Positions 7,392 to 12,975 of a DNA stretch of 12,975 nucleotides are shown here, one piece after another (position 1 is the stretch's first letter; each line of letters starts with the position of its first letter). The position numbers were made by a program, and so were the translations under genes. Source of the stretch: JBBDRV01 sp040905285 (lineage in GTDB: Bacteria; Bacteroidota; Rhodothermia; Balneolales; Balneolaceae); the NCBI GenBank assembly GCA_040905285.1, contig JBBDRV010000009.1:1-12975 (forward strand), written 5' to 3'. The notes beneath the pieces were generated by a model. That model was not told where the DNA came from. It did not search any database and worked only from the letters and a program-made list of their open reading frames with translations.

Positions 7392-7760
7392 TTAAAGTAC
7401 TTCGGGAGCCAGGGATACAATCCGCATAAAGTTACGCTCACGAAGCTCTCTGGCTACGGGACCGAAAATACGGGTGCCCACGGGCTCATTTTCCTTGTTA
7501 ATAATCACAGCAGCATTTTCATCAAACCTGATATAACTTCCGTCACGTCTGCGGGTTTCTTTCTTGGTCCGCACCACGACTGCCATAACAACTTCCCCTT
7601 TTTTAACTGTGCCACCGGGAATTGCAGTCTTCACCGAACAGGAAATCAGATCCCCCACACGGGCATAGCGGCGCCGTGAATCACCCAGCACTTTGATACA
7701 CTGAACCTTTTTAGCCCCGCTGTTGTCCGCCACATTTAGCTTTGATTGCATTTGTATCAT
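7392..7760 (-). CDS. rplN: 50S ribosomal protein L14 (uL14)
   Basis: L14 forms intersubunit bridges with 16S rRNA and is the binding site for the silencing factor RsfS in characterised bacteria. The 122 residues are the standard length. It shows [19 protein letters not shown] (8-26), the signature around [20 protein letters not shown] (52-71), [11 protein letters not shown], and the C-terminal [24 protein letters not shown] lies seven bases before the ATG, so initiation is probably independent here. It is the first gene of the classical spc operon, but the 21-base gap after rpsQ holds no recognisable promoter or terminator. Confidence 0.98.
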   Translation of the reverse strand: MIQMQSKLNVADNSGAKKVQCIKVLGDSRRRYARVGDLISCSVKTAIPGGTVKKGEVVMAVVVRTKKETRRRDGSYIRFDENAAVIINKENEPVGTRIFGPVARELRERNFMRIVSLAPEVL

Positions 7761-7767
7761 GAGATAT

Positions 7768-7771
7768 TCCT
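7768..7771 (-). promoter_or_regulatory. Shine-Dalgarno for rplN
   Basis: AGGA on the minus strand with a seven-base spacer to the rplN ATG, inside the short gap where the classical S10 and spc blocks meet. Confidence 0.55.
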
Positions 7772-7781
7772 GAATCTGTCG

Positions 7782-8045
7782 TTATTTTGCACGTTCAAGT
7801 ACTTCCACCAAACGCCATGACTTGCGCTTGGACAGTGGACGCGTGGACATGATCAGAACAGTGTCGCCCGGATGGGCTTCATTGTTTTCATCATGTGCCA
7901 TGTATTTGCTCGTTTTAGTAATAAATTTATCATAGATCGAGTGTTTTACCTGCCGATCCACTGCAACGGTTATGCTTTTGTCCATTCGGTCACTGACCAC
8001 ACGTCCCGTTCGAGTTCTTCGTTGTGCTCTTTCTGCTTGTGCCAT
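7782..8045 (-). CDS. rpsQ: 30S ribosomal protein S17 (uS17)
   Basis: S17 is a primary 16S rRNA binder with an OB-fold that helps organise the lower body of the 30S subunit. The 87 residues are normal. Family marks are [20 protein letters not shown] (10-29), the [15 protein letters not shown] loop, and the C-terminal signature [20 protein letters not shown] (60-79). The ATG is five bases after the rpmC stop and has no Shine-Dalgarno, which suggests coupled or leader-independent initiation. It is the last gene of the classical S10 operon, but here only 21 bases separate it from rplN, so there is no visible break before the spc block. Confidence 0.97.
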   Translation of the reverse strand: MAQAERAQRRTRTGRVVSDRMDKSITVAVDRQVKHSIYDKFITKTSKYMAHDENNEAHPGDTVLIMSTRPLSKRKSWRLVEVLERAK

Positions 8046-8050
8046 AACTG

Positions 8051-8248
8051 TTATTCAGCACTTAGTTTTTCATTAATAATCGTTTTAATCCGGGCAATTT
8101 CTCGCCTGGTCATTTTCAGACGGTTGGGATTCTCCAGCTGTCCGGCTACTGACTTGTTGAACCTGAGATCTTCAAACAATTCAACCTCATCTTTCAAACG
8201 AGCATCAAGCTCTGTTAATGAAAGATCACGCATTTCATGTGATTTCAT
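8051..8248 (-). CDS. rpmC: 50S ribosomal protein L29 (uL29)
   Basis: L29 is a small helical protein beside L23 at the tunnel exit. The 65 residues form the expected helical hairpin. It begins [20 protein letters not shown], with the family's first helix, then [18 protein letters not shown] and the second helix [19 protein letters not shown]. The start is well supported by AAGGA six bases upstream. A shorter start at Met6 is possible, but it would drop conserved residues and lose that spacing. It lies between rplP (12 bases) and rpsQ (5 bases), the standard L16-L29-S17 order. Confidence 0.96.
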   Translation of the reverse strand: MKSHEMRDLSLTELDARLKDEVELFEDLRFNKSVAGQLENPNRLKMTRREIARIKTIINEKLSAE

Positions 8249-8254
8249 ATCTTT

Positions 8255-8259
8255 TCCTT
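8255..8259 (-). promoter_or_regulatory. Shine-Dalgarno for rpmC
   Basis: AAGGA on the minus strand, six bases before the rpmC ATG. It is one of the clearest Shine-Dalgarno matches in the window and favours the first ATG over the internal Met6 codon. Confidence 0.6.
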
Positions 8260-8260
8260 A

Positions 8261-8683
8261 TCAATCGCTGTGAAAATCACGACGCATTATAAATTTAGTC
8301 TTGATCGGTAATTTATGGGAAGCCCTTCTCATCGCTTCCCTGGCCTGTTCTTCGCCGACACCGGATATTTCAAATAATATACGGCCGGGTTTGACTACCG
8401 CTATAAAGTGATCCAGGGCACCTTTTCCCTTTCCCATCCGGGTTTCAGCAGGCTTCTTGGTCATCGGCCGGTCAGGAAATATCCTGATAAACGTCTGGCC
8501 GTCCCGCTGCAGTGTCCGGGCAATCGCTATCCGGCAGGCTTCAATCTGCCTTGACGTTATAAATTTCGGTTCAAGGGCTTTAAGACCGAAACTTCCGAAA
8601 GCCAGCGTATAACCCCGCTGCGCATTTCCTTTCAGCTTATCGCGATGAACTCGTCGTCGATGTAATCTTTTTGGTTCAAGCAT
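8261..8683 (-). CDS. rplP: 50S ribosomal protein L16 (uL16)
   Basis: L16 helps shape the A site and the elbow-binding region of the 50S subunit and joins late in assembly. The 140 residues are typical (136-142). It opens [19 protein letters not shown], where many relatives have Ser or Gln at position 3. It contains [20 protein letters not shown] and the key loop RMGKGKG (82-88). Arg82 aligns with E. coli Arg81, which is hydroxylated by the oxygenase YcfD/RoxA in that species; whether the same happens here cannot be judged. The C-terminus has the usual [21 protein letters not shown] helix. No Shine-Dalgarno is visible. Confidence 0.98.
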   Translation of the reverse strand: MLEPKRLHRRRVHRDKLKGNAQRGYTLAFGSFGLKALEPKFITSRQIEACRIAIARTLQRDGQTFIRIFPDRPMTKKPAETRMGKGKGALDHFIAVVKPGRILFEISGVGEEQAREAMRRASHKLPIKTKFIMRRDFHSD

Positions 8684-8699
8684 GAATTCTGTTCAACAT

Positions 8700-9443
8700 T
8701 TAATTGCTTCGGCTTTTCCGTCGTGACCGCCTGGATTTACGATTATCATCACCACCACGGCGTTTTCTTTGCGGCTCATTGTCCTGTCCGGATTTTGCAC
8801 CCGGGCTCAAGTCCACATCTCCAATGATCTCGCCTTTGAATATCCAGACCGTAACACCGATAGAACCATAAATGGTATTGGCTGTGGTATTTGAATAATC
8901 AATATCGGCACGAAGGGTATGCAAAGGTACACGTCCCTCTTTATACTGCTCTGTACGAGCCATTTCAGCTCCGCCCAGTCGACCGGCACATCGTACCTTG
9001 ATTCCTTTGGCCCCCATTCGGATGGCAGAAGAAATCGCCGTTTTCATGGCCCTCCTGAAAGAAATTCTGGCCTCAAGCTGCTGTGCAATGTTCTGGGCAA
9101 CCAGACTGGAATCGAGTTCCGGACGCTTTATTTCACTTACATTAATCTGGACTTCCTTGCTTGTGATTTTTTTAAGCTCTTCACGAAGCAACTCAATTTG
9201 TTCGCCACCTTTTCCGATAATCACTCCGGGACGGGAGGTATTCAGGGTAAGCAAAATCCGCTTCGGCGTACGCTCAATAATAACGTTCGACAATCCGCCG
9301 TTTTTCAGTCTTGCATGCAAATACTTGCGCAGACTGTTGTCTTCCAGCAGCATTTCAGGCTCATTCTCGTCGGAATACCAGTTGGAATCCCACCCTCTGA
9401 TGATACCGAGTCTAAGTCCAGTTGGATTTGTTTTTTGTCCCAA
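8700..9443 (-). CDS. rpsC: 30S ribosomal protein S3 (uS3)
   Basis: S3 is at the mRNA entry channel of the 30S subunit; together with S4 and S5 it forms the mRNA helicase site in E. coli. Landmarks are the N-terminal [19 protein letters not shown], a type II KH domain with the GKGG loop (77-80), and the FRRAMK segment with Arg130, Arg131 and Lys134 matching the E. coli helicase residues 131, 132 and 135. The start is TTG: the family's conserved GQK(T)NP begins directly after it, and a GGAAG lies four bases upstream. At 247 residues it is longer than E. coli S3 (233). From about residue 212 it ends in a polar tail rich in Arg, Lys and Ser ([20 protein letters not shown]), probably disordered. 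Confidence 0.97.
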   Translation of the reverse strand: MGQKTNPTGLRLGIIRGWDSNWYSDENEPEMLLEDNSLRKYLHARLKNGGLSNVIIERTPKRILLTLNTSRPGVIIGKGGEQIELLREELKKITSKEVQINVSEIKRPELDSSLVAQNIAQQLEARISFRRAMKTAISSAIRMGAKGIKVRCAGRLGGAEMARTEQYKEGRVPLHTLRADIDYSNTTANTIYGSIGVTVWIFKGEIIGDVDLSPGAKSGQDNEPQRKRRGGDDNRKSRRSRRKSRSN

Positions 9444-9447
9444 TGTT

Positions 9448-9452
9448 CTTCC
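9448..9452 (-). promoter_or_regulatory. Weak Shine-Dalgarno for rpsC (supports TTG start)
   Basis: GGAAG on the minus strand, four bases before the TTG. The spacing is short and the match imperfect, but with the conserved protein start it supports TTG as the true initiation codon. Confidence 0.4.
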
Positions 9453-9454
9453 GT

Positions 9455-9832
9455 TTATTCGTTTAGAATTTCTTCTTGTTTGGCTACAATCACCGTGATA
9501 TGGCTGCTGTGTTTTTGAATACGATTTGCACGGCCCATCGCCCGGGGCTGCATCCGCTTCATGGTCACACCTTCATCCACGGTAATCGTTTTAATATACA
9601 GCAATTCATCATCCAGCCGCTCGTCTTCAAACCTGTCCCTCAGGTTTGCAGCTGCTGACTTTATCACCTTGGCAACATCGCCGGCCGTACCTTTCTTTGT
9701 AAATTCGAGCTTCTTGACAGCACGGTCCACACGTTCACCACGAACCAGATTCGCAACAAGGCGAACTTTCCGGGGCGCTTTGCGCAGATGTCGCTGAACA
9801 GCTTTTGCTTCAAATATCGGCGTATCCATCAT
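9455..9832 (-). CDS. rplV: 50S ribosomal protein L22 (uL22)
   Basis: L22 touches all 23S rRNA domains, and its long hairpin lines the exit-tunnel constriction where macrolides bind. From this start the protein is 125 residues. Conserved parts are the N-terminal [16 protein letters not shown] and the hairpin [20 protein letters not shown] with ITVIV. The tunnel loop is full length, with no deletion of the type seen in macrolide-resistant mutants. The start is uncertain: the minus strand reads TTG ATG ATG GAT. I chose the first ATG; the second would shorten the protein by one residue, and the TTG would lengthen it by one. No clear Shine-Dalgarno decides between them. Confidence 0.95.
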   Translation of the reverse strand: MMDTPIFEAKAVQRHLRKAPRKVRLVANLVRGERVDRAVKKLEFTKKGTAGDVAKVIKSAAANLRDRFEDERLDDELLYIKTITVDEGVTMKRMQPRAMGRANRIQKHSSHITVIVAKQEEILNE

Positions 9833-9848
9833 CAATCAGTCTTTCAGT

Positions 9849-10118
9849 TTATTTGGCTTTCTTCAACGGATGTCCACGAAATGTTCGCGTAGGTGCAAAT
9901 TCACCCAGCTTGTGGCCTACCATGTTTTCAGTAATGTATACAGGTATGAATTGTTTTCCGTTATGCACCGCCAGTGTCAGGCCGACAAAATCAGGGGTTA
10001 CCATCGAGCTCCTCGACCAGGTTTTGATCACACTCTTCTTGCCGGTCTGGCTCATCCTGTCGATTTTACGCTGCAGCTTGTAATGAACGTAAGGTCCTTT
10101 TTTTAACGAACGTGGCAT
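9849..10118 (-). CDS. rpsS: 30S ribosomal protein S19 (uS19)
   Basis: S19 lies in the 30S head, binds 16S rRNA together with S13, and contacts the A-site region and an intersubunit bridge. The 89 residues are close to the usual 87-93. The protein is strongly conserved: it begins [14 protein letters not shown], has the core [20 protein letters not shown] (31-50) and [20 protein letters not shown] (51-70), and ends with [19 protein letters not shown]. It follows rplB by two bases and shows no Shine-Dalgarno, so ribosomes may reinitiate after rplB. Confidence 0.98.
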   Translation of the reverse strand: MPRSLKKGPYVHYKLQRKIDRMSQTGKKSVIKTWSRSSMVTPDFVGLTLAVHNGKQFIPVYITENMVGHKLGEFAPTRTFRGHPLKKAK

Positions 10119-10120
10119 AT

Positions 10121-10957
10121 CTATTGTGCTTTTTTAGCGTTTCTTCTTCTGACAATGAATTTGGTGGACAATTTATTCCGGTTTCTGGTTTTCTTGCCCT
10201 TTGCCGATTGCCCCCAGGGAGAACGCGGATGTCCGCCTGACGCCTTGCCTTCACCTCCACCCATCGGGTGATCCACCGGATTCTTTGCAACACCACGCGT
10301 AATCGGCCGGCGTCCCAGCCATCTTTTTCTCCCGGCCTTGCCTTTTGTCGTATTAAAATGCTCAGCATTGCTTATGGAGCCGACAGTGGCAAAGCAGGTA
10401 CCCAGCACCATTCTCACTTCACCCGACGGCAGCTTGACCGTAACGTACCTATCGGCTTTGGCAACCATCTGGGCGACCGTACCGGCACTCCGGCAGAGCT
10501 GGGCTCCTTTTCCGGGTGACATTTCAATATTATGAATAAATGTGCCGGGAGGCATCTTGCTCATCGGCATGGCATTTCCCGTATCCGGTGCTGCATTTTC
10601 ACCGCTTACAACAACATCTCCCACCTTGAGGGAATTGGGAGCCAGAATATATCTTTTTTCTCCATCTGCATAGGCAAGAAGCGCTATCCTGGCAGTCCGG
10701 TTCGGATCATATTCGATTGTCTGTACTTTTGCCGGAATATCATGCTTGTTTCTTTTAAAATCGATTTCGCGCAACCTGCGCTTATGACCTCCGCCAATTC
10801 TGCGGGAGGTTATCCGTCCACGGTTATTCCGGCCGCCGGACTTGCCAATGCCCTTCGTTTTTGATTTAAGGGGTTTGCTTATCGTAATCTCGTCAAAAAC
10901 GGGCGCGATGCGATGCCGCTGACCGGGAGTTATTGGTTTTAATTGCTTAGTAGGCAT
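10121..10957 (-). CDS. rplB: 50S ribosomal protein L2 (uL2)
   Basis: L2 is a primary 23S rRNA binder needed for subunit association and peptidyl transferase activity. The 278 residues fit the family (about 273-280). Landmarks are the N-terminal [20 protein letters not shown] (41-60), the SH3-like core, and the C-terminal signature [19 protein letters not shown] (226-244). His230 matches the conserved histidine (E. coli His229) linked to peptidyl transferase function. The tail is basic ([19 protein letters not shown]), as usual. An AGGA formed partly by the rplW stop codon lies eight bases before the ATG. The TAG stop is two bases from rpsS. Confidence 0.98.
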   Translation of the reverse strand: MPTKQLKPITPGQRHRIAPVFDEITISKPLKSKTKGIGKSGGRNNRGRITSRRIGGGHKRRLREIDFKRNKHDIPAKVQTIEYDPNRTARIALLAYADGEKRYILAPNSLKVGDVVVSGENAAPDTGNAMPMSKMPPGTFIHNIEMSPGKGAQLCRSAGTVAQMVAKADRYVTVKLPSGEVRMVLGTCFATVGSISNAEHFNTTKGKAGRKRWLGRRPITRGVAKNPVDHPMGGGEGKASGGHPRSPWGQSAKGKKTRNRNKLSTKFIVRRRNAKKAQ

Positions 10958-10965
10958 TATTCAAA

Positions 10966-10969
10966 TCCT
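10966..10969 (-). promoter_or_regulatory. Shine-Dalgarno for rplB overlapping rplW stop
   Basis: AGGA on the minus strand, eight bases before the rplB ATG. Its first two bases are the last two of the rplW TAG stop, so the site is embedded in the end of the upstream gene. Confidence 0.55.
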
Positions 10970-11258
10970 AAATTTCGCTGAAGAAGTCGATTTCTCCTTC
11001 CTTCAGTGTTACAATTGCTTTTTTCCAGACACTGCTTCTTCCATCTACATATCCGCCTTTGGTAAACCGCCCTTTTGGCTTGGATGGAACAATCATGGTG
11101 TTTACCCGTGAGACTTTCGCCCCGGGATAGCGTTCTTCGATAGCTCTTTTAATCTGGGGCTTCGTCGCATCTCTGGCGACCTTGAATGCATATTGCTGAT
11201 GCTCTTCCTGAAGCCGGGTCAGTTTTTCCGTTATGAGTGGTTTTTCCAATACAATCAT
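10968..11258 (-). CDS. rplW: 50S ribosomal protein L23 (uL23)
   Basis: L23 surrounds the mouth of the exit tunnel and is the docking site for trigger factor and the signal recognition particle in characterised bacteria. The 96 residues are the normal length. It has the typical N-terminus (LEKPLITEKLT), the helix KPQIKRAIEERYPGAKV (33-49) followed by RVNTMIVP, and an internal basic loop (PKGRFTKGGYVDGRSSVWKK) before the final strand KAIVTLKEGEIDFF. The ATG overlaps the rplD stop by four bases, so its translation probably depends on ribosomes finishing rplD. The TAG stop contributes to the AGGA that serves rplB. Confidence 0.97.
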   Translation of the reverse strand: MIVLEKPLITEKLTRLQEEHQQYAFKVARDATKPQIKRAIEERYPGAKVSRVNTMIVPSKPKGRFTKGGYVDGRSSVWKKAIVTLKEGEIDFFSEI

Positions 11259-11905
11259 GCTGCTTCCTCTTCGGTCTTGTTTTGAAAGCTGTTCTCAAGA
11301 ATTTCAATACCATTTTCCTGAATCAGCAATATATCTGCATTCAGTATCTGGTAGGTCGTCGGCTTATATGCTTCAAGCACCTCAACATTCGGAATGTTGC
11401 GGGCCGACTTGTAAATATTCAGATCAGTACCACTGGTCAGAATAAGCACTTTCTTTCCCTCCAGTTTCAGCGAAACCAGCAGGTCAGCGATATTCCTTGT
11501 CCTTGGAGCATCATAACTGAAATCCTGGACCAACTTAATTCCATCATTCGATGCTTTCAGTGAAAGTGCAGACTTGCGGGCATTCTGACGCATTTTTTTC
11601 GTCATTTTTATTGTATATGTCCGCGGTCGGGGTCCAAAGACGGTGCCACCACCTCTTAACAACGGAGATCGGATGGATCCCCGGCGGGCCATTCCGGTCC
11701 CTTTCTGCCGATATGCCTTCTTGCCGCCGCCCCGCACTTCCCCGCGTTCTTTCGTCTTCGCCGTACCCTGGCGCTTGTTGCTCAGATAACGGCGTACATC
11801 TTCATAGATCAGTGTTTCATTGGGTTCGATCCCGAAGATATCATCGTTCAGACCGGCCTTTTTGCCACTGCTTTTTCCGTCGGTTTTATAAATCGTTAAT
11901 TCCAT
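11255..11905 (-). CDS. rplD: 50S ribosomal protein L4 (uL4)
   Basis: L4 binds domain I of 23S rRNA, and its extended loop lines the exit-tunnel constriction together with L22. The protein is 216 residues, slightly longer than E. coli L4 (201). The loop is plain at residues 56-95: EVRGGGKKAYRQKGTGMARR, then GSIRSP and GTVFGPRPR. In gammaproteobacteria L4 also represses its own operon through a leader upstream of rpsJ; no room for that leader exists here, so such control is not expected. Its TGA stop overlaps the rplW ATG (ATGA), suggesting translational coupling. No Shine-Dalgarno is visible before its ATG. Confidence 0.97.
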   Translation of the reverse strand: MELTIYKTDGKSSGKKAGLNDDIFGIEPNETLIYEDVRRYLSNKRQGTAKTKERGEVRGGGKKAYRQKGTGMARRGSIRSPLLRGGGTVFGPRPRTYTIKMTKKMRQNARKSALSLKASNDGIKLVQDFSYDAPRTRNIADLLVSLKLEGKKVLILTSGTDLNIYKSARNIPNVEVLEAYKPTTYQILNADILLIQENGIEILENSFQNKTEEEAA

Positions 11906-11909
11906 CAGG

Positions 11910-12548
11910 CTAATCGGTTGTGGATTTATTGAAAATTTTCAGATAGCCGCCGTTCCGGCCCGGAACGCCGCCGGTAATCAACATCGTATTGGAGTCGGGG
12001 AATATCCGGGCGACACTCAGATTCTTGATCTTGACCTTTGAATTACCGGATCTCCCGGGCATTTTCTTGCCTTTGAAGACCCTGGACGGATCAGACGCGT
12101 TACCAATGGCACCGGTAGCCCGCTGCCGGTCTTTCTGACCATGTGTGGCATCACCCACGCCGCCAAAATTGTGACGTTTCATCGACCCTGTAAAACCGCG
12201 GCCCTTTGAAATCCCGACAACATCTACCAGATCGCCAATTTCAAATACAGCATCTGCAGTTAGTTCATCGCCCAGGACAATACCTTCGGGAAGATAGTCA
12301 CGGAATTCAGTGACGACTTTCTTGCCTTCCGTGCCGGCCTTGTCAAAATGACCTTTCAGCGCACTTGTCAAGCTTTTTTCGCGTTTGTCAAAAGCGGCAA
12401 TCTGTACAGCATTGTAGCCGTCAGTCTCTTCCGTTTTAACCTGGGTAATCACACAGGGCTCTACTTCAACGACCGTGACAGGTATACTGCGGCCCAGATC
12501 ATCAAAGATGCTTGTCATGCCCACTTTTTTTCCAATTAAACCACTCAT
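11910..12548 (-). CDS. rplC: 50S ribosomal protein L3 (uL3)
   Basis: L3 binds 23S rRNA early in 50S assembly, and its long loop approaches the peptidyl transferase centre. The 212 residues match the usual length. The N-terminus (GLIGKKVGMTSIFDD) and the central loop KGRGFTGSMKRHNFGG (115-130), followed by DATHG and VFKGKKMPGR (157-166), identify the family. In E. coli a loop glutamine (Gln150) is methylated by PrmB. The aligned stretch here reads NASDP (150-154), so that glutamine appears to be absent, as I recall for related Bacteroidota. The ATG has only a weak purine stretch upstream. The TAG stop is four bases from rplD. Confidence 0.97.
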   Translation of the reverse strand: MSGLIGKKVGMTSIFDDLGRSIPVTVVEVEPCVITQVKTEETDGYNAVQIAAFDKREKSLTSALKGHFDKAGTEGKKVVTEFRDYLPEGIVLGDELTADAVFEIGDLVDVVGISKGRGFTGSMKRHNFGGVGDATHGQKDRQRATGAIGNASDPSRVFKGKKMPGRSGNSKVKIKNLSVARIFPDSNTMLITGGVPGRNGGYLKIFNKSTTD

Positions 12549-12572
12549 GGTCGATCTCGTTTATCTTGCTTG

Positions 12573-12884
12573 TTACACTTTTATTTCAACATCGACGCCT
12601 GACGGAAGTTCGAGCTTCATCAGGGCATCGACGGTCTGTGAGCCGGTAGACAAAATGTCTATCAGCCGTTTGTGGGACCGGTATTCAAACTGTTCCCGTG
12701 ATTTTTTATTCACATGAACCGACCGGTTCACCGTAATGATATTTTTTTTGGTTGGCAGCGGTATCGGACCTGATACAACCGCGCCTGTAGACTTTACAGT
12801 CTGGATAATCTTTTCCGCTGACTTGTCAATCAGGTTGTGATCGTATGATTTCAGCTTGATCCGTATTTTCTGTTGTGTCGCCAC
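12573..12884 (-). CDS. rpsJ: 30S ribosomal protein S10 (uS10, NusE)
   Basis: S10 sits in the head of the 30S subunit. In well-studied bacteria it also acts as NusE, pairing with NusB in antitermination and with NusG in transcription-translation coupling. The protein is 103 residues, normal for the family. The family signature is at residues 54-77 ([20 protein letters not shown], then LIDI). The start is GTG: no other in-frame start precedes the conserved [11 protein letters not shown] segment, and an AGGA sits six bases upstream of the GTG. It is the first gene of the S10 block, 22 bases after tuf. That gap leaves no room for the structured leader through which L4 controls this operon in enterobacteria. 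Confidence 0.97.
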   Translation of the reverse strand: MATQQKIRIKLKSYDHNLIDKSAEKIIQTVKSTGAVVSGPIPLPTKKNIITVNRSVHVNKKSREQFEYRSHKRLIDILSTGSQTVDALMKLELPSGVDVEIKV

Positions 12885-12890
12885 GTGATA

Positions 12891-12894
12891 TCCT
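12891..12894 (-). promoter_or_regulatory. Shine-Dalgarno for rpsJ (supports GTG start)
   Basis: The minus strand reads AGGA, then a six-base spacer, then GTG. The spacing is right for a ribosome binding site, and this is the evidence that fixes the non-ATG start of rpsJ. It lies in the 22-base tuf-rpsJ gap. Confidence 0.6.
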
Positions 12895-12906
12895 ATACCG
12901 TTTTAA

Positions 12907-12975
12907 TTAATCCAGAATTTTTGCTACAACACCGGCACCGACCGTCCGGCCGCCTTCACGAATCGCAAATCGCAG
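12907..12975 (-). CDS. tuf: Elongation factor Tu, C-terminal end only (partial)
   Basis: Only the last 22 residues and a TAA stop are inside the window; the 5' part lies beyond the right edge. The visible residues begin LRFAIREGGRTVGAGVV and end AKILD, which is the near-invariant C-terminal strand of EF-Tu domain 3. EF-Tu is the cytoplasmic GTPase that delivers aminoacyl-tRNA to the ribosomal A site. The stop codon is 22 bases before the rpsJ start, so tuf is very probably the last gene of a str-type segment (rpsL-rpsG-fusA-tuf) cotranscribed with the S10 block. The G domain cannot be seen, so an intact gene is assumed, not shown. A second tuf copy elsewhere in the genome is possible. Confidence 0.95.
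   Translation of the reverse strand: MRFAIREGGRTVGAGVVAKILD

Noticed and set aside
7761..7781. Possible transcription boundary between the classical S10 and spc blocks
   Set aside because: The 21-base gap has no inverted repeat with a T-run and no promoter-like pair of boxes; it mainly holds the rplN Shine-Dalgarno.
8919..9518. Long plus-strand open frames (199 and 166 codons) opposite rpsC
   Set aside because: They lie fully antisense to a highly conserved gene and resemble no family I recognise; codon bias of the rpsC strand explains the lack of stops.
10066..10368. Minus-strand 100-codon frame across the rplB-rpsS junction
   Set aside because: It is out of frame with two intact conserved genes and is low-complexity basic sequence derived from the L2 tail.
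1..12975. A hidden novel system, mobile element or CRISPR array
   Set aside because: Coding density is nearly complete with conserved housekeeping genes, and no gap exceeds 27 bases; there is no space for an extra system, and I saw no direct or inverted repeat array.

Overview
This window is one unbroken ribosomal-protein gene cluster, and every gene is on the minus strand. Transcription runs from the right edge (high coordinates) to the left. In transcription order I read 28 genes: tuf (3' end only) - rpsJ - rplC - rplD - rplW - rplB - rpsS - rplV - rpsC - rplP - rpmC - rpsQ - rplN - rplX - rplE - rpsN - rpsH - rplF - rplR - rpsE - rplO - secY - map - infA - rpmJ - rpsM - rpsK - rpsD (5' three quarters only). 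This is the end of a str-type operon (tuf) joined to the classical S10, spc and alpha operons. No gap exceeds 27 bases. Three neighbouring pairs overlap: rplD/rplW, secY/map and map/infA. I see no terminator, tRNA, mobile element, repeat array or CRISPR.

The organism is most likely in the Bacteroidota/Rhodothermota group; a Balneolales-like lineage is my best guess, but this is inference. Supporting signs are: secY followed directly by map and infA with no adk; a long 89-residue S14 without zinc cysteines; an L36 with all four zinc ligands replaced; an S4 without zinc cysteines; and many start codons with no Shine-Dalgarno sequence. Base composition is intermediate, with no obvious island of foreign DNA.

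Layout: the S10-type block (rpsJ to rpsQ, about 12.9 to 7.8 kb) encodes early-assembling 50S and 30S proteins. The spc-type block (rplN to secY, about 7.8 to 2.5 kb) adds further ribosomal proteins and the SecY translocon channel. Next come map (removal of the initiator methionine), infA (initiation factor 1) and rpmJ. The alpha-type block (rpsM, rpsK, rpsD) is cut by the left edge; rpoA and rplQ would be expected beyond it. Together the genes build the ribosome, start translation, process new N-termini and export proteins.

The clearest departure from the textbook cluster is the absence of rpmD (L30) between rpsE and rplO, where only 21 bases remain. Other points are GTG and TTG starts for rpsJ and rpsC, and the lack of room for an S10-type leader. 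I found no undescribed biological system here; this is an ordinary housekeeping region with a few lineage-specific details.
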